Assembly (NCBI GenBank): GCA_001804735.1
Contig: MHBC01000044.1
Location: 1-49,675 of the forward strand
Reading direction: 5' to 3'
Origin: Legionellales bacterium RIFCSPHIGHO2_12_FULL_37_14
GTDB lineage: Bacteria; Pseudomonadota; Gammaproteobacteria; Legionellales; Legionellaceae
DNA length: 49,675 bases
Shown here: positions 26,253 through 35,667 of the stretch, piece by piece
Position numbering within the stretch: the first letter of the stretch is position 1
Layout: every line of letters starts with the position of its first letter
Made by a program: the position numbers and the translations under genes
The notes under the pieces: model-generated
Seen by the model: the letters and a program-made list of their open reading frames with translations, nothing else
The model's database searches: none
Told to the model about the DNA's origin: nothing

Positions 26253-28775
26253 ATGCCAACTCATACTCCCTTAATGCAGCAGTATTTAACAATTAAAACC
26301 GAACATAAAGACAGGTTGTTATTCTTTAGGATGGGAGATTTTTATGAGTTATTCTATGATGATGCCAAACTTGCAGCTTCCTTACTTGATTTAACCTTAA
26401 CTCATAGAGGACAATCAGCAGGTAAGCCAATCCCGATGGCTGGGGTACCTTATCATGCAGCAGATAACTACCTTAAAAGACTGCTTAAATTAGGTTACGC
26501 CGTAGCAATTTGCGAACAAATTGGGGAAAGCGTAACCAAAGGGCTTATGGAAAGACAAGTTACCCGCATCCTTACTCCAGGCACTTTAACTGATGATTTA
26601 CTTATGGAACCTAAGCAAGAAGCTATTTTGCTTGCTATTCATCAGTATAAAAATGGTTTTGCACTTGCATATGTCAACCTAAATAGTGGAGCATTACAAT
26701 TACTGTTGGCTCAAGATAATAACACTTTACTTAATGAGCTTCTGCGCATTGAACCAAACGAGATCCTGATAGAAGAAAATAAACCTATCCCTTGCCTTAA
26801 AGACTACAAAGCCATACAACCAAGGCCTGCCTTTGAATTTGATATTCATCACAATAAAAAACGCCTAGGAGAACAGTTTCGCGATCTTAGCCTGCTAGAA
26901 AAAAGTGATTTAATGCCTCTTATTGCGCCAGCAGGAGCCATTATGGCTTACCTTGATTTAACCCAAAAACAAGCAATTACCCATTTGACCCATTTTTCGT
27001 TGCAAAATAACTCAACCCTATTACAGCTTGATGCTGCAACCCAAAAACACTTAGAGCTAAATGTTGCGCACGATCAAAAATTTAGTCTTTTTGCTTTACT
27101 AGATAATACCAATACCTCTATGGGGGCACGCCTTTTAAAACGCTACCTTCTTACACCTCTTACCTTGCACAATATTTTAAAAAATAGACACCAAGCGGTC
27201 CAAATGTTACTTGATAATGAGCTTTTTAAAGACCTAAAAAATATCCTGCCAACAATTGCTGATATAGAAAGAATTGTTACCAGGATTGCGCTTAAGACCG
27301 CAAGGCCGCGCTGTTTAGGTCAATTAAGACAAAGCTTAACAAACATTCCTGCTATCCAAAAAGTCTTTGCGCAATTTGCAACTAAACAAGAGCTCGCTCC
27401 TTTATTGCAAGAAAATTTTGCCAAGCTAAATTTTCCGCAAGAGCTCCTTACGAAGCTTAACCTTGCTTTAGTCGAAACCCCGCCCTTATATTTACGCGAT
27501 GGCCAGGTTATTGCTAATGGATATGATGCAGAGCTTGATACCTTGCGCACCTTAAAAAACAACGCTGCTAGTTTATTACTAGATCTTGAGGCGCAAGAAA
27601 AGCAAAAATCAGGACTCTCTACCCTTAAAGTTGCCTATAATAACGTGCATGGTTATTATTTTGAACTGTCAAAAAATCAATCTCAAACTCTCCCCAACTA
27701 TTTTGAGCGTAAGCAAACCTTAAAAAATAAAGAGCGCTTTACCACTCCTCTTTTAAAAGAATTTGAACAACAAATCCTTGCAGCAGATGCTAAAGCCTTA
27801 ATGCGGGAAAAAGCTTTATATGAAGAGTTGCTTGCCTTTATAGAACCTATGCTTACTACCTTAAGCAATCTTGCCCAAGCTTTAGCAGAAATAGATGTGT
27901 TAGCAGCTTTTGCCTACATTGCGGAAAAGCACAACTGGTCTTGCCCTACGTTTAGGCAAGAAAGTGGGATTTATATTGAAGAAGGTAGGCACCCTGTTAT
28001 TGAGGCTATGCAAACTAATCCTTTTGTTGCCAATGATTTAGAGCTTAGCCAAGAAAAATCAACTTTATTAATAACTGGCCCTAATATGGGAGGTAAATCA
28101 ACCTATATGCGCCAATGTGCGTTGATAGTATTGCTGGCCCATATAGGAAGCTTTGTACCGGCTAAATCTGCCTTAATTGGTCCTATCGATAGAATTTTCA
28201 CCCGCATTGGAGCTAACGACTCAATAACCCAAGGTCACTCAACTTTTATGGTAGAAATGCTTGAAACCGCCCATATTTTACACCATGCAACCCCAAAAAG
28301 CTTAGTCTTGGTTGATGAAATTGGCCGCGGCACAAGCACCCATGATGGCATGGCTTTAGCGGAAGCTGCGTTAATTTATCTAACTCTACACTGTAAAGCC
28401 TATACCCTTTTTTCTACGCATTACTTTGAGCTTACAGAGCTTGCAAATAAATACTCTGAGATAAAAAATATCCACTTAGAGGTTAAAGTTACGGATAATA
28501 AATTAATTTTCTTATATCAAGTAAAGCCTGGGGCTAGTGCAAGAAGCTATGGTATTGAAGTTGCCTCCCTTGCTGGTATCCCGCAAAAAGTAATTCAGCT
28601 CGCCCAAGAGCGTCTTAATAGCACTTTACCTAAAGTTTTAATTGAATATAATAAGCCAACTAAGTCATTAATTAACCAACGTCTTCTTGACCTTAACCTA
28701 GACCAATTATCTGCTATAAATGCGCTTAATCTGCTCTACGAGTTAAAAGAAGCTGCCTTAAATGAGGAAAATTAG
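26253..28775 (+). CDS. mutS: DNA mismatch repair protein MutS
   Basis: Recognises mismatches and small loops. 840 aa from the ATG: mismatch-reading motif [10 protein letters not shown] (F30, E32), connector and core domains, ATPase with Walker A GPNMGGKS (Lys 615), Walker [17 protein letters not shown], and a C-terminal helix-turn-helix region. An in-frame TTG 60 bp upstream would add residues not found in other MutS proteins, so it is rejected. No strong Shine-Dalgarno. hemB follows after one base. Confidence 0.96.
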   Translation: MPTHTPLMQQYLTIKTEHKDRLLFFRMGDFYELFYDDAKLAASLLDLTLTHRGQSAGKPIPMAGVPYHAADNYLKRLLKLGYAVAICEQIGESVTKGLMERQVTRILTPGTLTDDLLMEPKQEAILLAIHQYKNGFALAYVNLNSGALQLLLAQDNNTLLNELLRIEPNEILIEENKPIPCLKDYKAIQPRPAFEFDIHHNKKRLGEQFRDLSLLEKSDLMPLIAPAGAIMAYLDLTQKQAITHLTHFSLQNNSTLLQLDAATQKHLELNVAHDQKFSLFALLDNTNTSMGARLLKRYLLTPLTLHNILKNRHQAVQMLLDNELFKDLKNILPTIADIERIVTRIALKTARPRCLGQLRQSLTNIPAIQKVFAQFATKQELAPLLQENFAKLNFPQELLTKLNLALVETPPLYLRDGQVIANGYDAELDTLRTLKNNAASLLLDLEAQEKQKSGLSTLKVAYNNVHGYYFELSKNQSQTLPNYFERKQTLKNKERFTTPLLKEFEQQILAADAKALMREKALYEELLAFIEPMLTTLSNLAQALAEIDVLAAFAYIAEKHNWSCPTFRQESGIYIEEGRHPVIEAMQTNPFVANDLELSQEKSTLLITGPNMGGKSTYMRQCALIVLLAHIGSFVPAKSALIGPIDRIFTRIGANDSITQGHSTFMVEMLETAHILHHATPKSLVLVDEIGRGTSTHDGMALAEAALIYLTLHCKAYTLFSTHYFELTELANKYSEIKNIHLEVKVTDNKLIFLYQVKPGASARSYGIEVASLAGIPQKVIQLAQERLNSTLPKVLIEYNKPTKSLINQRLLDLNLDQLSAINALNLLYELKEAALNEEN

Positions 28776-28776
28776 C

Positions 28777-29742
28777 ATGCAAAAACTTTCTCGCTTACGT
28801 CAAACAGCTGCTATGCGCGCTATGCTCAGCGAAACAAACCTTAATATAAGTCAATTTATTGCTCCTTTATTTGTGCATGCCTCTATTAACGTAAAACAAG
28901 AAATCTCTTCTATGCCAGGAATTTTTCAGCTTCCATTAAATATGCTAGAAGAAGAGGTAAATGAATTATTAGCTTTAGGCATAAAAGCCGTTATTTTATT
29001 TGGCCTACCTCTGACAAAAGACGAGCAAGGAAGTGCAAGTTTTAGTGACGATGGCATAGTACAACAAGCAATAAGACTTCTAAGAGCAAGATTTCCTGAG
29101 CTTTTAATAATAGCTGACGCATGTTTTTGCCAATACACAACTCATGGCCACTGCGGAATTTTAACTGAAGGCGAGCTTGATCATGCTAAAACTTTACCGC
29201 TACTTGCAAAGCAAGCGGTAAGTTTTGCAAGAGCAGGAGTTAATTGGGTTGCCCCAAGTGGCATGATAGACGGCATGGTTGCTGCTATCCGCTCTTCTTT
29301 AGATGCAAATGGTTACCATAATACTGCCATTTTAAGTTATGCAGTAAAATACCAATCACATTTATATGGTCCTTTTAGAGAAGCAGCTCAAGGAGCGCCC
29401 AAATTTGGTGATAGAGCAAGCTATCAGATGAACCCTGCTAATGCTGAAGAAGCACTTAGAGAAGCTCTAATTGACCTTGAAGAAGGCGCCGACATGCTTA
29501 TGGTAAAGCCTGCGATGTTTTATCTTGATATAATTCAACGCGTAAAACAAGCTTATAAGACAGTCCCTCTCTGTGCTTATCAAGTAGGCGGAGAGTATGC
29601 TTTAATTAAACAAAGTGCAAACTTGGGCTTTTTTAACGCTGAACAGTTAATGCTTGAAAGCCTGCTTGCAATAAAGCGTGCAGGAGCTGATTTTATTATT
29701 AGTTATTTTTCTAAGCAGTTCGCAAAATTTATTAATTCTTAG
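28777..29742 (+). CDS. hemB: Delta-aminolevulinic acid dehydratase (porphobilinogen synthase)
   Basis: Condenses two aminolevulinate molecules to porphobilinogen in haem synthesis. 321 aa: Zn/Mg region ADACFCQYTTHGHCG, first active-site Lys 191 in AVKYQSHLYGPFR, Schiff-base Lys 244 in MLMVKPA. GAGGA lies nine bases before the chosen ATG; an ATG five codons upstream overlaps the mutS end and is less likely. The product ends with a slightly unusual YFSKQFAKFINS tail. Confidence 0.96.
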   Translation: MQKLSRLRQTAAMRAMLSETNLNISQFIAPLFVHASINVKQEISSMPGIFQLPLNMLEEEVNELLALGIKAVILFGLPLTKDEQGSASFSDDGIVQQAIRLLRARFPELLIIADACFCQYTTHGHCGILTEGELDHAKTLPLLAKQAVSFARAGVNWVAPSGMIDGMVAAIRSSLDANGYHNTAILSYAVKYQSHLYGPFREAAQGAPKFGDRASYQMNPANAEEALREALIDLEEGADMLMVKPAMFYLDIIQRVKQAYKTVPLCAYQVGGEYALIKQSANLGFFNAEQLMLESLLAIKRAGADFIISYFSKQFAKFINS

Positions 29743-29751
29743 CCTTTAATG

Positions 29752-29782
29752 TTGACAGGAAAGCTATGGATTGTGATACAAT
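29752..29782 (+). promoter_or_regulatory. Promoter of the tandem kinase gene
   Basis: A perfect -35 TTGACA (29752-29757) is followed by GATACA at 17 bp or TACAAT at 19 bp. Predicted start near 29789, leaving an untranslated leader of about 108 bases. Confidence 0.6.
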
Positions 29783-29837
29783 CTACCTATTAGGAAATAA
29801 GATAAACTATTCCAGGTAAAGAATACGTTATCCGAAC

Positions 29838-29885
29838 TAAGTTAGGGACTTAACTTATGTACCTATAACCAGGCTAACTTAAGGG
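29838..29885 (+). promoter_or_regulatory. Leader with mutually exclusive hairpins before the kinase gene
   Basis: TAAGTTAG (29838-29845) can pair with TAACTTA (29851-29857) in a short local hairpin, or with CTAACTTA (29874-29881), which runs into the AAGGG (29881-29885) that would serve as ribosome binding site. Switching between the two pairings could expose or mask the start region. Seen in sequence; the function is inferred. Confidence 0.3.
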
Positions 29886-29896
29886 TAATAAAGACT

Positions 29897-32305
29897 ATGC
29901 CATTTAGTGAAGAAGAAAGCTTAGTAGAAGATTACTTTAAACAATACCCCACTAAGATTAAATTAACTCGCGGCATAGTTAAAATTAGGCGCAAAAAATT
30001 TGAAATATCCCACTCATATATTAAAGAACCAACAGATAATGGCCATTTTAAAATATACAAATTAACCAATAAAGCTGATCCTCAAAGCTTTATCGCTAAA
30101 GGGCGATTTGGCAAAGTTAAATTTTCCGCCGAAAATGAAGTAGTTAAAATTCAACATCTTTCCTTAGACAAACTCGAAAAAGCACACAACGAAGCAAAAG
30201 TTACCCTTGACCTTAACCTTGCTGAAGGACCGCTGGTTGTAAGACATGTTTCCGAAACAAAGGCTAAGGTTTACCAACGCATGACCTATTTAGGCAAAAA
30301 TATTTTAGATGTTATTGATGAAGAAAGAGCCTCCCAAAAACCCGAAGATTTATTTAATACCGAATTAGACCGCGCTATTCAACTAGCCATTTTAGTCACA
30401 AGACTTCACCATGGTTTTATATCTAAATCTAGAACCAAGTATGCGCATAGAAATATATGCCTTAAAAATATAGTAGTTGATGTAAATAATAATTTATCTT
30501 TAGTTGGCTTTGGCTCCGCTACAGATAAACTATATGATGGTGACTTAGCTGACTTTATGGGAAACCCCTTAAATGCTCCTGTTGATTGTAAATATGTGCT
30601 GGATGCCAAAAAAGGCCGCATCGAGTATGGTCTTTTAGAAGGCTTACTGGATCTGCAAAATAAACTTTCAGCTAGCAAAGATGAATATAAAGTTAACTTT
30701 GCCAAACAAGACAAAATTGCCATGCAAAGATGTATTTATCACCCTTTTTGTGATGCCATACCTGCTGCAACCTCAATTTTAAGCAAAGCATCTTTTGCTA
30801 AACTACCTAAAGTTATCCAAGAATTACTCGATACTAATGAAATTTTCCCCCACATTGCTACCAAAAGAAGGCCAGAAGGCGCTATTTTTATTGCAGCAGC
30901 TCTTATTCTATACAAACAAAAGGGCGATGCCATAACAGAAGATGATATAGATAATTTAAGACTAAATATCCGCGCTCAAGTAGATCTTGTTAGACAGCTT
31001 TTATCACCTAAAAATTTATCTACCCAGGAAAAGGTAAAATTATTTTTTATGCAACATGCCCACAAGAAAAAATATAGCCGTAAAGACAGCAAGCTTGCAA
31101 ACTCCTATATTGCTGATGAAAACCAAAGTATATACCGCATTACTAACAAATCTTCTCTTAGACACCAAATAGGTGAAGGGGCATTTGGCAGAGTTAAAGG
31201 TATTGAAAATGATGCTAACTCATCAAAATATGTAATAAAAATTCAAAAAATCCACAACCAAAAACAGCTAGAAAATGCAAGTTATGAAGCCAAAATTAAT
31301 TTGGATTTTGGCGTTGCTAAAAGTAATTTAATTATTAAACCATGGGTTGATATAACTTGCCCTCTGATAAAAAAATATAAAGTATATCAAGTTATGCATG
31401 ATCTTGGGGTCAAGCTAAGCGATATAATAAATATCCGTAAAGAGCCATCCTCTTTAGAAGAAAAACAAAAAACCCTACTTGAAGAAGTAACGAGAGCCAT
31501 TGAGCTATGTACTCTGGTTGACGATGCCCATTCAGGTAAAGCCACCCACTCAAAGACTGGCTATGCAATTAAAGATATTAAACCTGATAATATTTTGGTA
31601 GATGAAAATGATAAATTGCATCTAATTGATTTTGGTTGTGCTTCTAGTGATTTAGATGGATCTTGCATTGACCCTTTTGAGGGAACTTTGCTTTATGCCC
31701 CTATAGATAAGAAACATTTAAACTCTTCTTCTGAAAATGCAAGCCAAGGCCTTAAAGAACAACCCCTCAAGCTAACTAACAAATTTCACGACCGCATCTC
31801 TCTTCTTAGAACCATAGCGCATCCAAATTATTTATATAACATTTCTGACGATACTATTAGATCTAGATCTATACTCTCTAAAAGTTCATTTGCACTTTTA
31901 CCCGAGTGTCTACGTATTTTGCTTGACACAAGTATCATCAGGGTTCACTACAGCAAAGAAAGGCTTAAAGAGACACCTAAATTCTATGCAGCTGTATTGT
32001 CTTACTATAAAAATCACGACTTTAAAATTACGCAAGAAATCATCGATCAAATCCGTACCGAAGTTAACCTGCAAGAGGCACTAACACGCCAAAACCTAAC
32101 TGTAACCATAGCCAAATATGCTAAATACACAAATCCAACAGCCCCTTTACCAATAGATAGATCTTTGCCTAATGATCTAACCCCAAAGCCCCGCGTACAC
32201 AATCTATGGCCAAATACTCTGCGCACCCCTCAATTAGTAACCCAAACCATGCAGCCTAAATACGAAGACAAAACTTCTTCATTTAGTTTACAAAGCACAA
32301 AATAA
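29897..32305 (+). CDS. Tandem eukaryotic-type protein kinase: pseudokinase plus kinase
   Basis: 802 aa made of two similar units of about 350 residues. Unit 1 (about 30-375) has a weak P-loop AKGRFGKVK (67-75), the ATP lysine K84, but HRN (184-186) in place of HRD, Cys for the following Lys, and GFG (204-206) in place of DFG: a predicted pseudokinase. Unit 2 (about 390-740) has GEGAFGRVK (426-433), K448, IKDIKPDN with the catalytic D560 and N565, and DFG at 578-580: probably active. Each unit ends in a matching helical block (ILSKASFAKLP / ILSKSSFALLP). The C-tail is disordered and Pro/Ser-rich. No signal peptide or membrane segment, so it is a plausible type IV-secreted effector or regulator. 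Target unknown. Confidence 0.85.
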   Translation: MPFSEEESLVEDYFKQYPTKIKLTRGIVKIRRKKFEISHSYIKEPTDNGHFKIYKLTNKADPQSFIAKGRFGKVKFSAENEVVKIQHLSLDKLEKAHNEAKVTLDLNLAEGPLVVRHVSETKAKVYQRMTYLGKNILDVIDEERASQKPEDLFNTELDRAIQLAILVTRLHHGFISKSRTKYAHRNICLKNIVVDVNNNLSLVGFGSATDKLYDGDLADFMGNPLNAPVDCKYVLDAKKGRIEYGLLEGLLDLQNKLSASKDEYKVNFAKQDKIAMQRCIYHPFCDAIPAATSILSKASFAKLPKVIQELLDTNEIFPHIATKRRPEGAIFIAAALILYKQKGDAITEDDIDNLRLNIRAQVDLVRQLLSPKNLSTQEKVKLFFMQHAHKKKYSRKDSKLANSYIADENQSIYRITNKSSLRHQIGEGAFGRVKGIENDANSSKYVIKIQKIHNQKQLENASYEAKINLDFGVAKSNLIIKPWVDITCPLIKKYKVYQVMHDLGVKLSDIINIRKEPSSLEEKQKTLLEEVTRAIELCTLVDDAHSGKATHSKTGYAIKDIKPDNILVDENDKLHLIDFGCASSDLDGSCIDPFEGTLLYAPIDKKHLNSSSENASQGLKEQPLKLTNKFHDRISLLRTIAHPNYLYNISDDTIRSRSILSKSSFALLPECLRILLDTSIIRVHYSKERLKETPKFYAAVLSYYKNHDFKITQEIIDQIRTEVNLQEALTRQNLTVTIAKYAKYTNPTAPLPIDRSLPNDLTPKPRVHNLWPNTLRTPQLVTQTMQPKYEDKTSSFSLQSTK

Positions 32306-32419
32306 AAGTAAGGCGTAACTCCTGGCACTCATTAGACAAGGCCCATCCTACGATGCTTTTTAGAGCATTCAGACGATAATAAAACATATGTGCTCAAAAG
32401 ATATTATCTATATTTATAG

Positions 32420-32433
32420 CAAGAGATTTCTTG
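32420..32433. promoter_or_regulatory. Palindromic box, candidate LetA/UvrY/GacA site
   Basis: CAAGAGATTTCTTG, arms CAAGA and TCTTG, centred about 180 bp before the predicted small-RNA start. It resembles the Legionella LetA consensus TNAGAAATTTCTNA as I remember it (9 of 12 fixed bases) and sits at the distance known for GacA boxes upstream of rsmY/rsmZ in Pseudomonas. The remainder of 32306-32571 is very AT-rich and holds no gene I can support. Confidence 0.5.
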
Positions 32434-32571
32434 TTTTTTGCTAAGAATAATAGAAAAACTATTTGCTTTTATTTTTTGCATCAAACATATCTTATTGAAA
32501 AATATAGGTTTTTAAAATGTATGTTATTTTCAGAATGCACAAATATATTTATCTATGCTTATTTTTAGGGC

Positions 32572-32600
32572 TTGTAAGATTCATAATTGCAGCGTAAAGT
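32572..32600 (+). promoter_or_regulatory. Candidate promoter of the RsmY/Z-like RNA
   Basis: TTGTAA (32572-32577), 17-bp spacer, TAAAGT (32595-32600). Transcription would begin near 32608, just before the first GGA hairpin. Confidence 0.45.
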
Positions 32601-32607
32601 TCATCCT

Positions 32608-32740
32608 ATAGCTTCAAGGGAATGAGGCTTGAACAGGACGTTCAGATAGGGAAATAAGTATCAAGGATGATGCTCGACTTAGGAAGTCGCAAATGGATAC
32701 TTGCTCCAGCAGGCCAGGGCAAAACCCTGGCTTTTTTTTT
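32608..32740 (+). ncRNA. CsrA/RsmA-titrating small RNA, RsmY/RsmZ/CsrB type
   Basis: About 133 nt. Four consecutive hairpins carry GGA in the loop: 32610-32629 (7-bp stem, loop AGGGAA), 32630-32644 (TGAAC-AGGAC-GTTCA), 32658-32673 (GTATCA-AGGA-TGATGC) and 32675-32689 (CGACT-TAGGA-AGTCG). Two more GGA motifs lie in single-stranded linkers (GGGA at 32649, GGA at 32695), and a strong terminator closes the RNA. This repeated A-GGA-in-loop design is the hallmark of RNAs that sequester CsrA/RsmA. The presumed activator system, BarA/LetS, is encoded at 42417. No reading frame of note. Which Rsm family it belongs to needs comparison; the structural reading is direct. Confidence 0.85.
32713..32740 (+). 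terminator. Rho-independent terminator of the small RNA
   Basis: GCCAGGG-CAAAA-CCCTGGC followed by nine T residues. Textbook form; it separates the RNA from ubiG 17 bp downstream. Confidence 0.93.
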
Positions 32741-32757
32741 CAGTATAGGAATTTGCT

Positions 32758-33456
32758 ATGCAAGGCACTAAGAGCACTGTAAATGCAGCTGAAATCGCCA
32801 AATTTCACCAACATGCCCAAAGCTGGTGGGATCTAAATGGACCATTTAAAACCTTACACCACTTAAACCCAGTCAGAGTAAATATTATCGAGTCTTTATG
32901 CAAAATAAAAAACCAAAGAATCTTAGATTTAGGCTGTGGAGGGGGAGTATTAGCTGAAGCTTTAGCAAAAAAAGGGGCAAAAGTTACTGCGATAGATGCA
33001 GACGAAGCTGCCATAAAGACCGCGAAAAATCATGCTAGAGAGCAAGGAATAACCATTGACTACCAAGCAACTTCTATCGAAAAATTTACGGCAAAGCCCT
33101 TTGATATAATTACTTGTTTTGAGCTTATAGAACATGTGGATTGCCCAGAAACTATAATTAAACTTGCGCAAAAAAACCTTAAGAAAAATGGTTATATTTT
33201 TCTTTCCACTATAAATAGAAACCCTAGAGCTTACTTTGAAGCCATTTTTATCGCCGAATATGTTTTAAATCTTTTACCCAAACAAACCCATGACTATAAA
33301 AAATGCATTCGCCCATCTTTCCTTGCTGAATTACTGCGCGCCAATAAAATTGAGCCCTGTTATCTAAAAGGCATAGGCTACAATCCTTTTACTGAAGAAG
33401 CGTATTTAAGAGATGATGTTGAGGTTAATTATGTGATGGCGGGGAGATTAGCTTAA
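32758..33456 (+). CDS. ubiG: Ubiquinone biosynthesis O-methyltransferase UbiG
   Basis: SAM-dependent methyltransferase for both O-methylation steps of ubiquinone synthesis. 232 aa: conserved N-terminus EIAKFHQHAQSWWDLNGPFKTLH, SAM motif I ILDLGCGGGVLAEALA, and motif FDIITCFELIEHV; the end GIGYNPF...VNYVMAGRL is also typical. AGGAA six bases before the ATG. Three bases before the next gene, with which it may be cotranscribed. Confidence 0.95.
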   Translation: MQGTKSTVNAAEIAKFHQHAQSWWDLNGPFKTLHHLNPVRVNIIESLCKIKNQRILDLGCGGGVLAEALAKKGAKVTAIDADEAAIKTAKNHAREQGITIDYQATSIEKFTAKPFDIITCFELIEHVDCPETIIKLAQKNLKKNGYIFLSTINRNPRAYFEAIFIAEYVLNLLPKQTHDYKKCIRPSFLAELLRANKIEPCYLKGIGYNPFTEEAYLRDDVEVNYVMAGRLA

Positions 33457-33459
33457 GAT

Positions 33460-34641
33460 ATGCTCCCTTCTTTTCAAGATCTTGAACTACCAAAAGCCGC
33501 CAAAATCGCCACCTTAAAAACCTGGTGTAAGATTAACTCAGGATCAAATAACCTAGCCGGGTTAGATAAAATGCGCACCTTAATTAGCAAAGCTTTTGCG
33601 CACCTTAGCGACACTATCGAAACGGTAAATTTTCCCCCAATTAATACCCAACAAATTGCTCCTGGCTTATTAATTTCTAAAAGAAAAAATTGCCAACAAA
33701 GAGTGTTACTTGTAGGGCACATGGATACTGTTTACCCATTTGATTCAGACTTTCAGCAACTAAGGCTTATTGACAAGAACACCTTAAACGGCCCTGGAGT
33801 TGCTGATATGAAAGGTGGAATTTTAGTAATGCTCACAGCGCTTGAAGCCTTTGAAAAATGGCAAATTAGCAAAAATTTAGGTTGGGATGTATTTATCAAT
33901 ACTGATGAAGAAATAGGATCCTTAGCATCATCGCCTTACCTTACAAAGCTGAGCAAAAAAGCCCAAGTTGCTCTTGTATTTGAGCCTGCGTTAAATGAAA
34001 AAGGCGATTTAGCGAGAAGTCGCCCCGGAAGTGGCCATTTTACCCTTCTAGCGCATGGAGTGAGCGCCCATGCAGGACGCGATTTTCATAAAGGGCGAAA
34101 TGCTATTTTACTGCTCGCGCGCGCGCTTTTAGAGATTAACTTGCTGCAAAATAATCATCCAGGTTTAACTATCAATCCAGGTTTAATTAAAGGCGGGACC
34201 GCTCTTAATCAAGTTCCTGACCTTGCTTCTTCTGCAATAGAAATTCGCTTAAGCGAGCAAAATGATGTTGTTTATATCCAACAAGCTTTACAATCTATCG
34301 CAAAAAAGTTATCTAAAGATGGATTAAAACTTGAAATTAAAGGACACTTTCATAGACCAATTAAAATTATCTCCAAAGCTACAGAGCTTTTATTTGCCAA
34401 AACGCAAGAGCTTGCAAAATTGCTTAATCTTGATCTTAACTGGCAAAATACGGGAGGATGTTGTGATGGCAATCAACTAGCACAACATGTAGCTGTACTT
34501 GATACTTTAGGTGTAAGAGGCGGGAAAATTCATACGCATGATGAGTATATATGTTTAGATAGTATAGTTGAGCGCAGTAAGATAACCGCACTATTGCTAT
34601 ATGATTTAGCTTTAAATGGAACTGACGGATACAGTTTATGA
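33460..34641 (+). CDS. M20-family zinc metallopeptidase (carboxypeptidase G2-like)
   Basis: 393 aa. Di-zinc site pattern of M20: H87 and D89 in GHMDTVYPFD, bridging D116 in GVADMKGG, catalytic E150 and ligand E151 in NTDEEIGS, and the terminal His in KIHTHDEY; a dimerisation domain starts near GSGHFTLLAHG with the conserved His in VSAHAG. Family members release C-terminal Glu or deacylate amino acids. It overlaps astA by 4 bp (ATGA), so it belongs to the arginine cluster and may replace AstE by removing succinate from succinylglutamate. That substrate is inferred only from position. Confidence 0.85.
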   Translation: MLPSFQDLELPKAAKIATLKTWCKINSGSNNLAGLDKMRTLISKAFAHLSDTIETVNFPPINTQQIAPGLLISKRKNCQQRVLLVGHMDTVYPFDSDFQQLRLIDKNTLNGPGVADMKGGILVMLTALEAFEKWQISKNLGWDVFINTDEEIGSLASSPYLTKLSKKAQVALVFEPALNEKGDLARSRPGSGHFTLLAHGVSAHAGRDFHKGRNAILLLARALLEINLLQNNHPGLTINPGLIKGGTALNQVPDLASSAIEIRLSEQNDVVYIQQALQSIAKKLSKDGLKLEIKGHFHRPIKIISKATELLFAKTQELAKLLNLDLNWQNTGGCCDGNQLAQHVAVLDTLGVRGGKIHTHDEYICLDSIVERSKITALLLYDLALNGTDGYSL

Positions 34642-35666
34642 TCCTTTTACGCAGTGTAAGGGCAAGTGATTATCCTAGCTTAAAAAAATTAATTCTAAAT
34701 TCAGATTTAACTGGAATTACAACGCTTGCGCTCGACGAAAAAAGCCTTAAAACTCGCCTCGATAAAGCCTTACATAGCTTTCAAAACCCTGATCCAAATA
34801 AGCATTGTTATTACTGGTTTATTTTAGAAGACACTTATACCCAAGAGGTACTAGGAGTTTCAGCTATAGCAACCCAAATAGGGAAAAAACATAATTTTTA
34901 TGCTTTTGAAAGAATACCCTATACAAATAACTGCAAAACTCTTGGCATAAAACATAGTGGCGAAATGCTCAAACTTACCCTAAAGCTTAAGACTGCAACT
35001 GAGCTTTGTAGTTTATTTATGCATCCTGATAAAAGAAAATTAGGTCATGGTTCGTTTTTATCTTGCGCGCGCTTTTTGTTTTTAGGCGCTTTCACCGAGT
35101 ATTTTGCCCCAACTATAATAGCAGAGCTAAGAGGAGTAACTGATGAGCATAGATCTACGCCTTTTTGGAATGCGCTGGGCAAGCATTTTTTTCATATGGA
35201 ATTTCTTGAGGCAGATCGGCTTTCTAATGTTACAGACAAAAAATTCATTGCAAAATTAATGCCCAAAAACCCATTTTATGTATGCATGCTACCTAAAAAA
35301 GCCCAACAAGTTATTGATAAACCACATGTTAACTCTATTCCGGCAATGAATATTCTCTTAAAAGAAGGCTTTAGATTAAGTGAGTTTATAGATATTTTTG
35401 ATGCAGGACCTATTTTAAAGACTAAAGTGCATAAAATTAAAACGATTAAAGCAATGAAAAGCTTAACCGTTTTACTTAAAGATGATTTAGTAAATCCCCA
35501 AGATGCCTGGGTTTCTAATACTAATTTTGCAAATTTTAGCGTTATAAAATGTAAGATTATGCTTAATCAAACTAATGATAAGGTAATTTTGCCGCAAGAA
35601 TGTGCTTCTTTGCTTAGAGTTAAAGAAAAAGCTAAAGTTAATGTGGTTGTAAGGGATCTAGAATAA
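34638..35666 (+). CDS. astA: Arginine N-succinyltransferase
   Basis: First step of the AST pathway: arginine plus succinyl-CoA to N2-succinylarginine. 342 aa in the GNAT-like AstA fold: opening LRSVRASDYPSLKKLI, the block ELCSLFMHPDKRKLGHGSFLS, then AELRGVTDEHRSTPFWNALGK and FIDIFDAGP near the end. Start coupled to the M20 gene; one base separates it from astD. Confidence 0.93.
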   Translation: MILLRSVRASDYPSLKKLILNSDLTGITTLALDEKSLKTRLDKALHSFQNPDPNKHCYYWFILEDTYTQEVLGVSAIATQIGKKHNFYAFERIPYTNNCKTLGIKHSGEMLKLTLKLKTATELCSLFMHPDKRKLGHGSFLSCARFLFLGAFTEYFAPTIIAELRGVTDEHRSTPFWNALGKHFFHMEFLEADRLSNVTDKKFIAKLMPKNPFYVCMLPKKAQQVIDKPHVNSIPAMNILLKEGFRLSEFIDIFDAGPILKTKVHKIKTIKAMKSLTVLLKDDLVNPQDAWVSNTNFANFSVIKCKIMLNQTNDKVILPQECASLLRVKEKAKVNVVVRDLE

Positions 35667-35667
35667 A

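Noticed and set aside
32306..32419. Small gene or tRNA downstream of the tandem kinase
   Set aside because: No frame with a ribosome site and no cloverleaf; only a tiny hairpin (ATGCT-TTTTAG-AGCAT).
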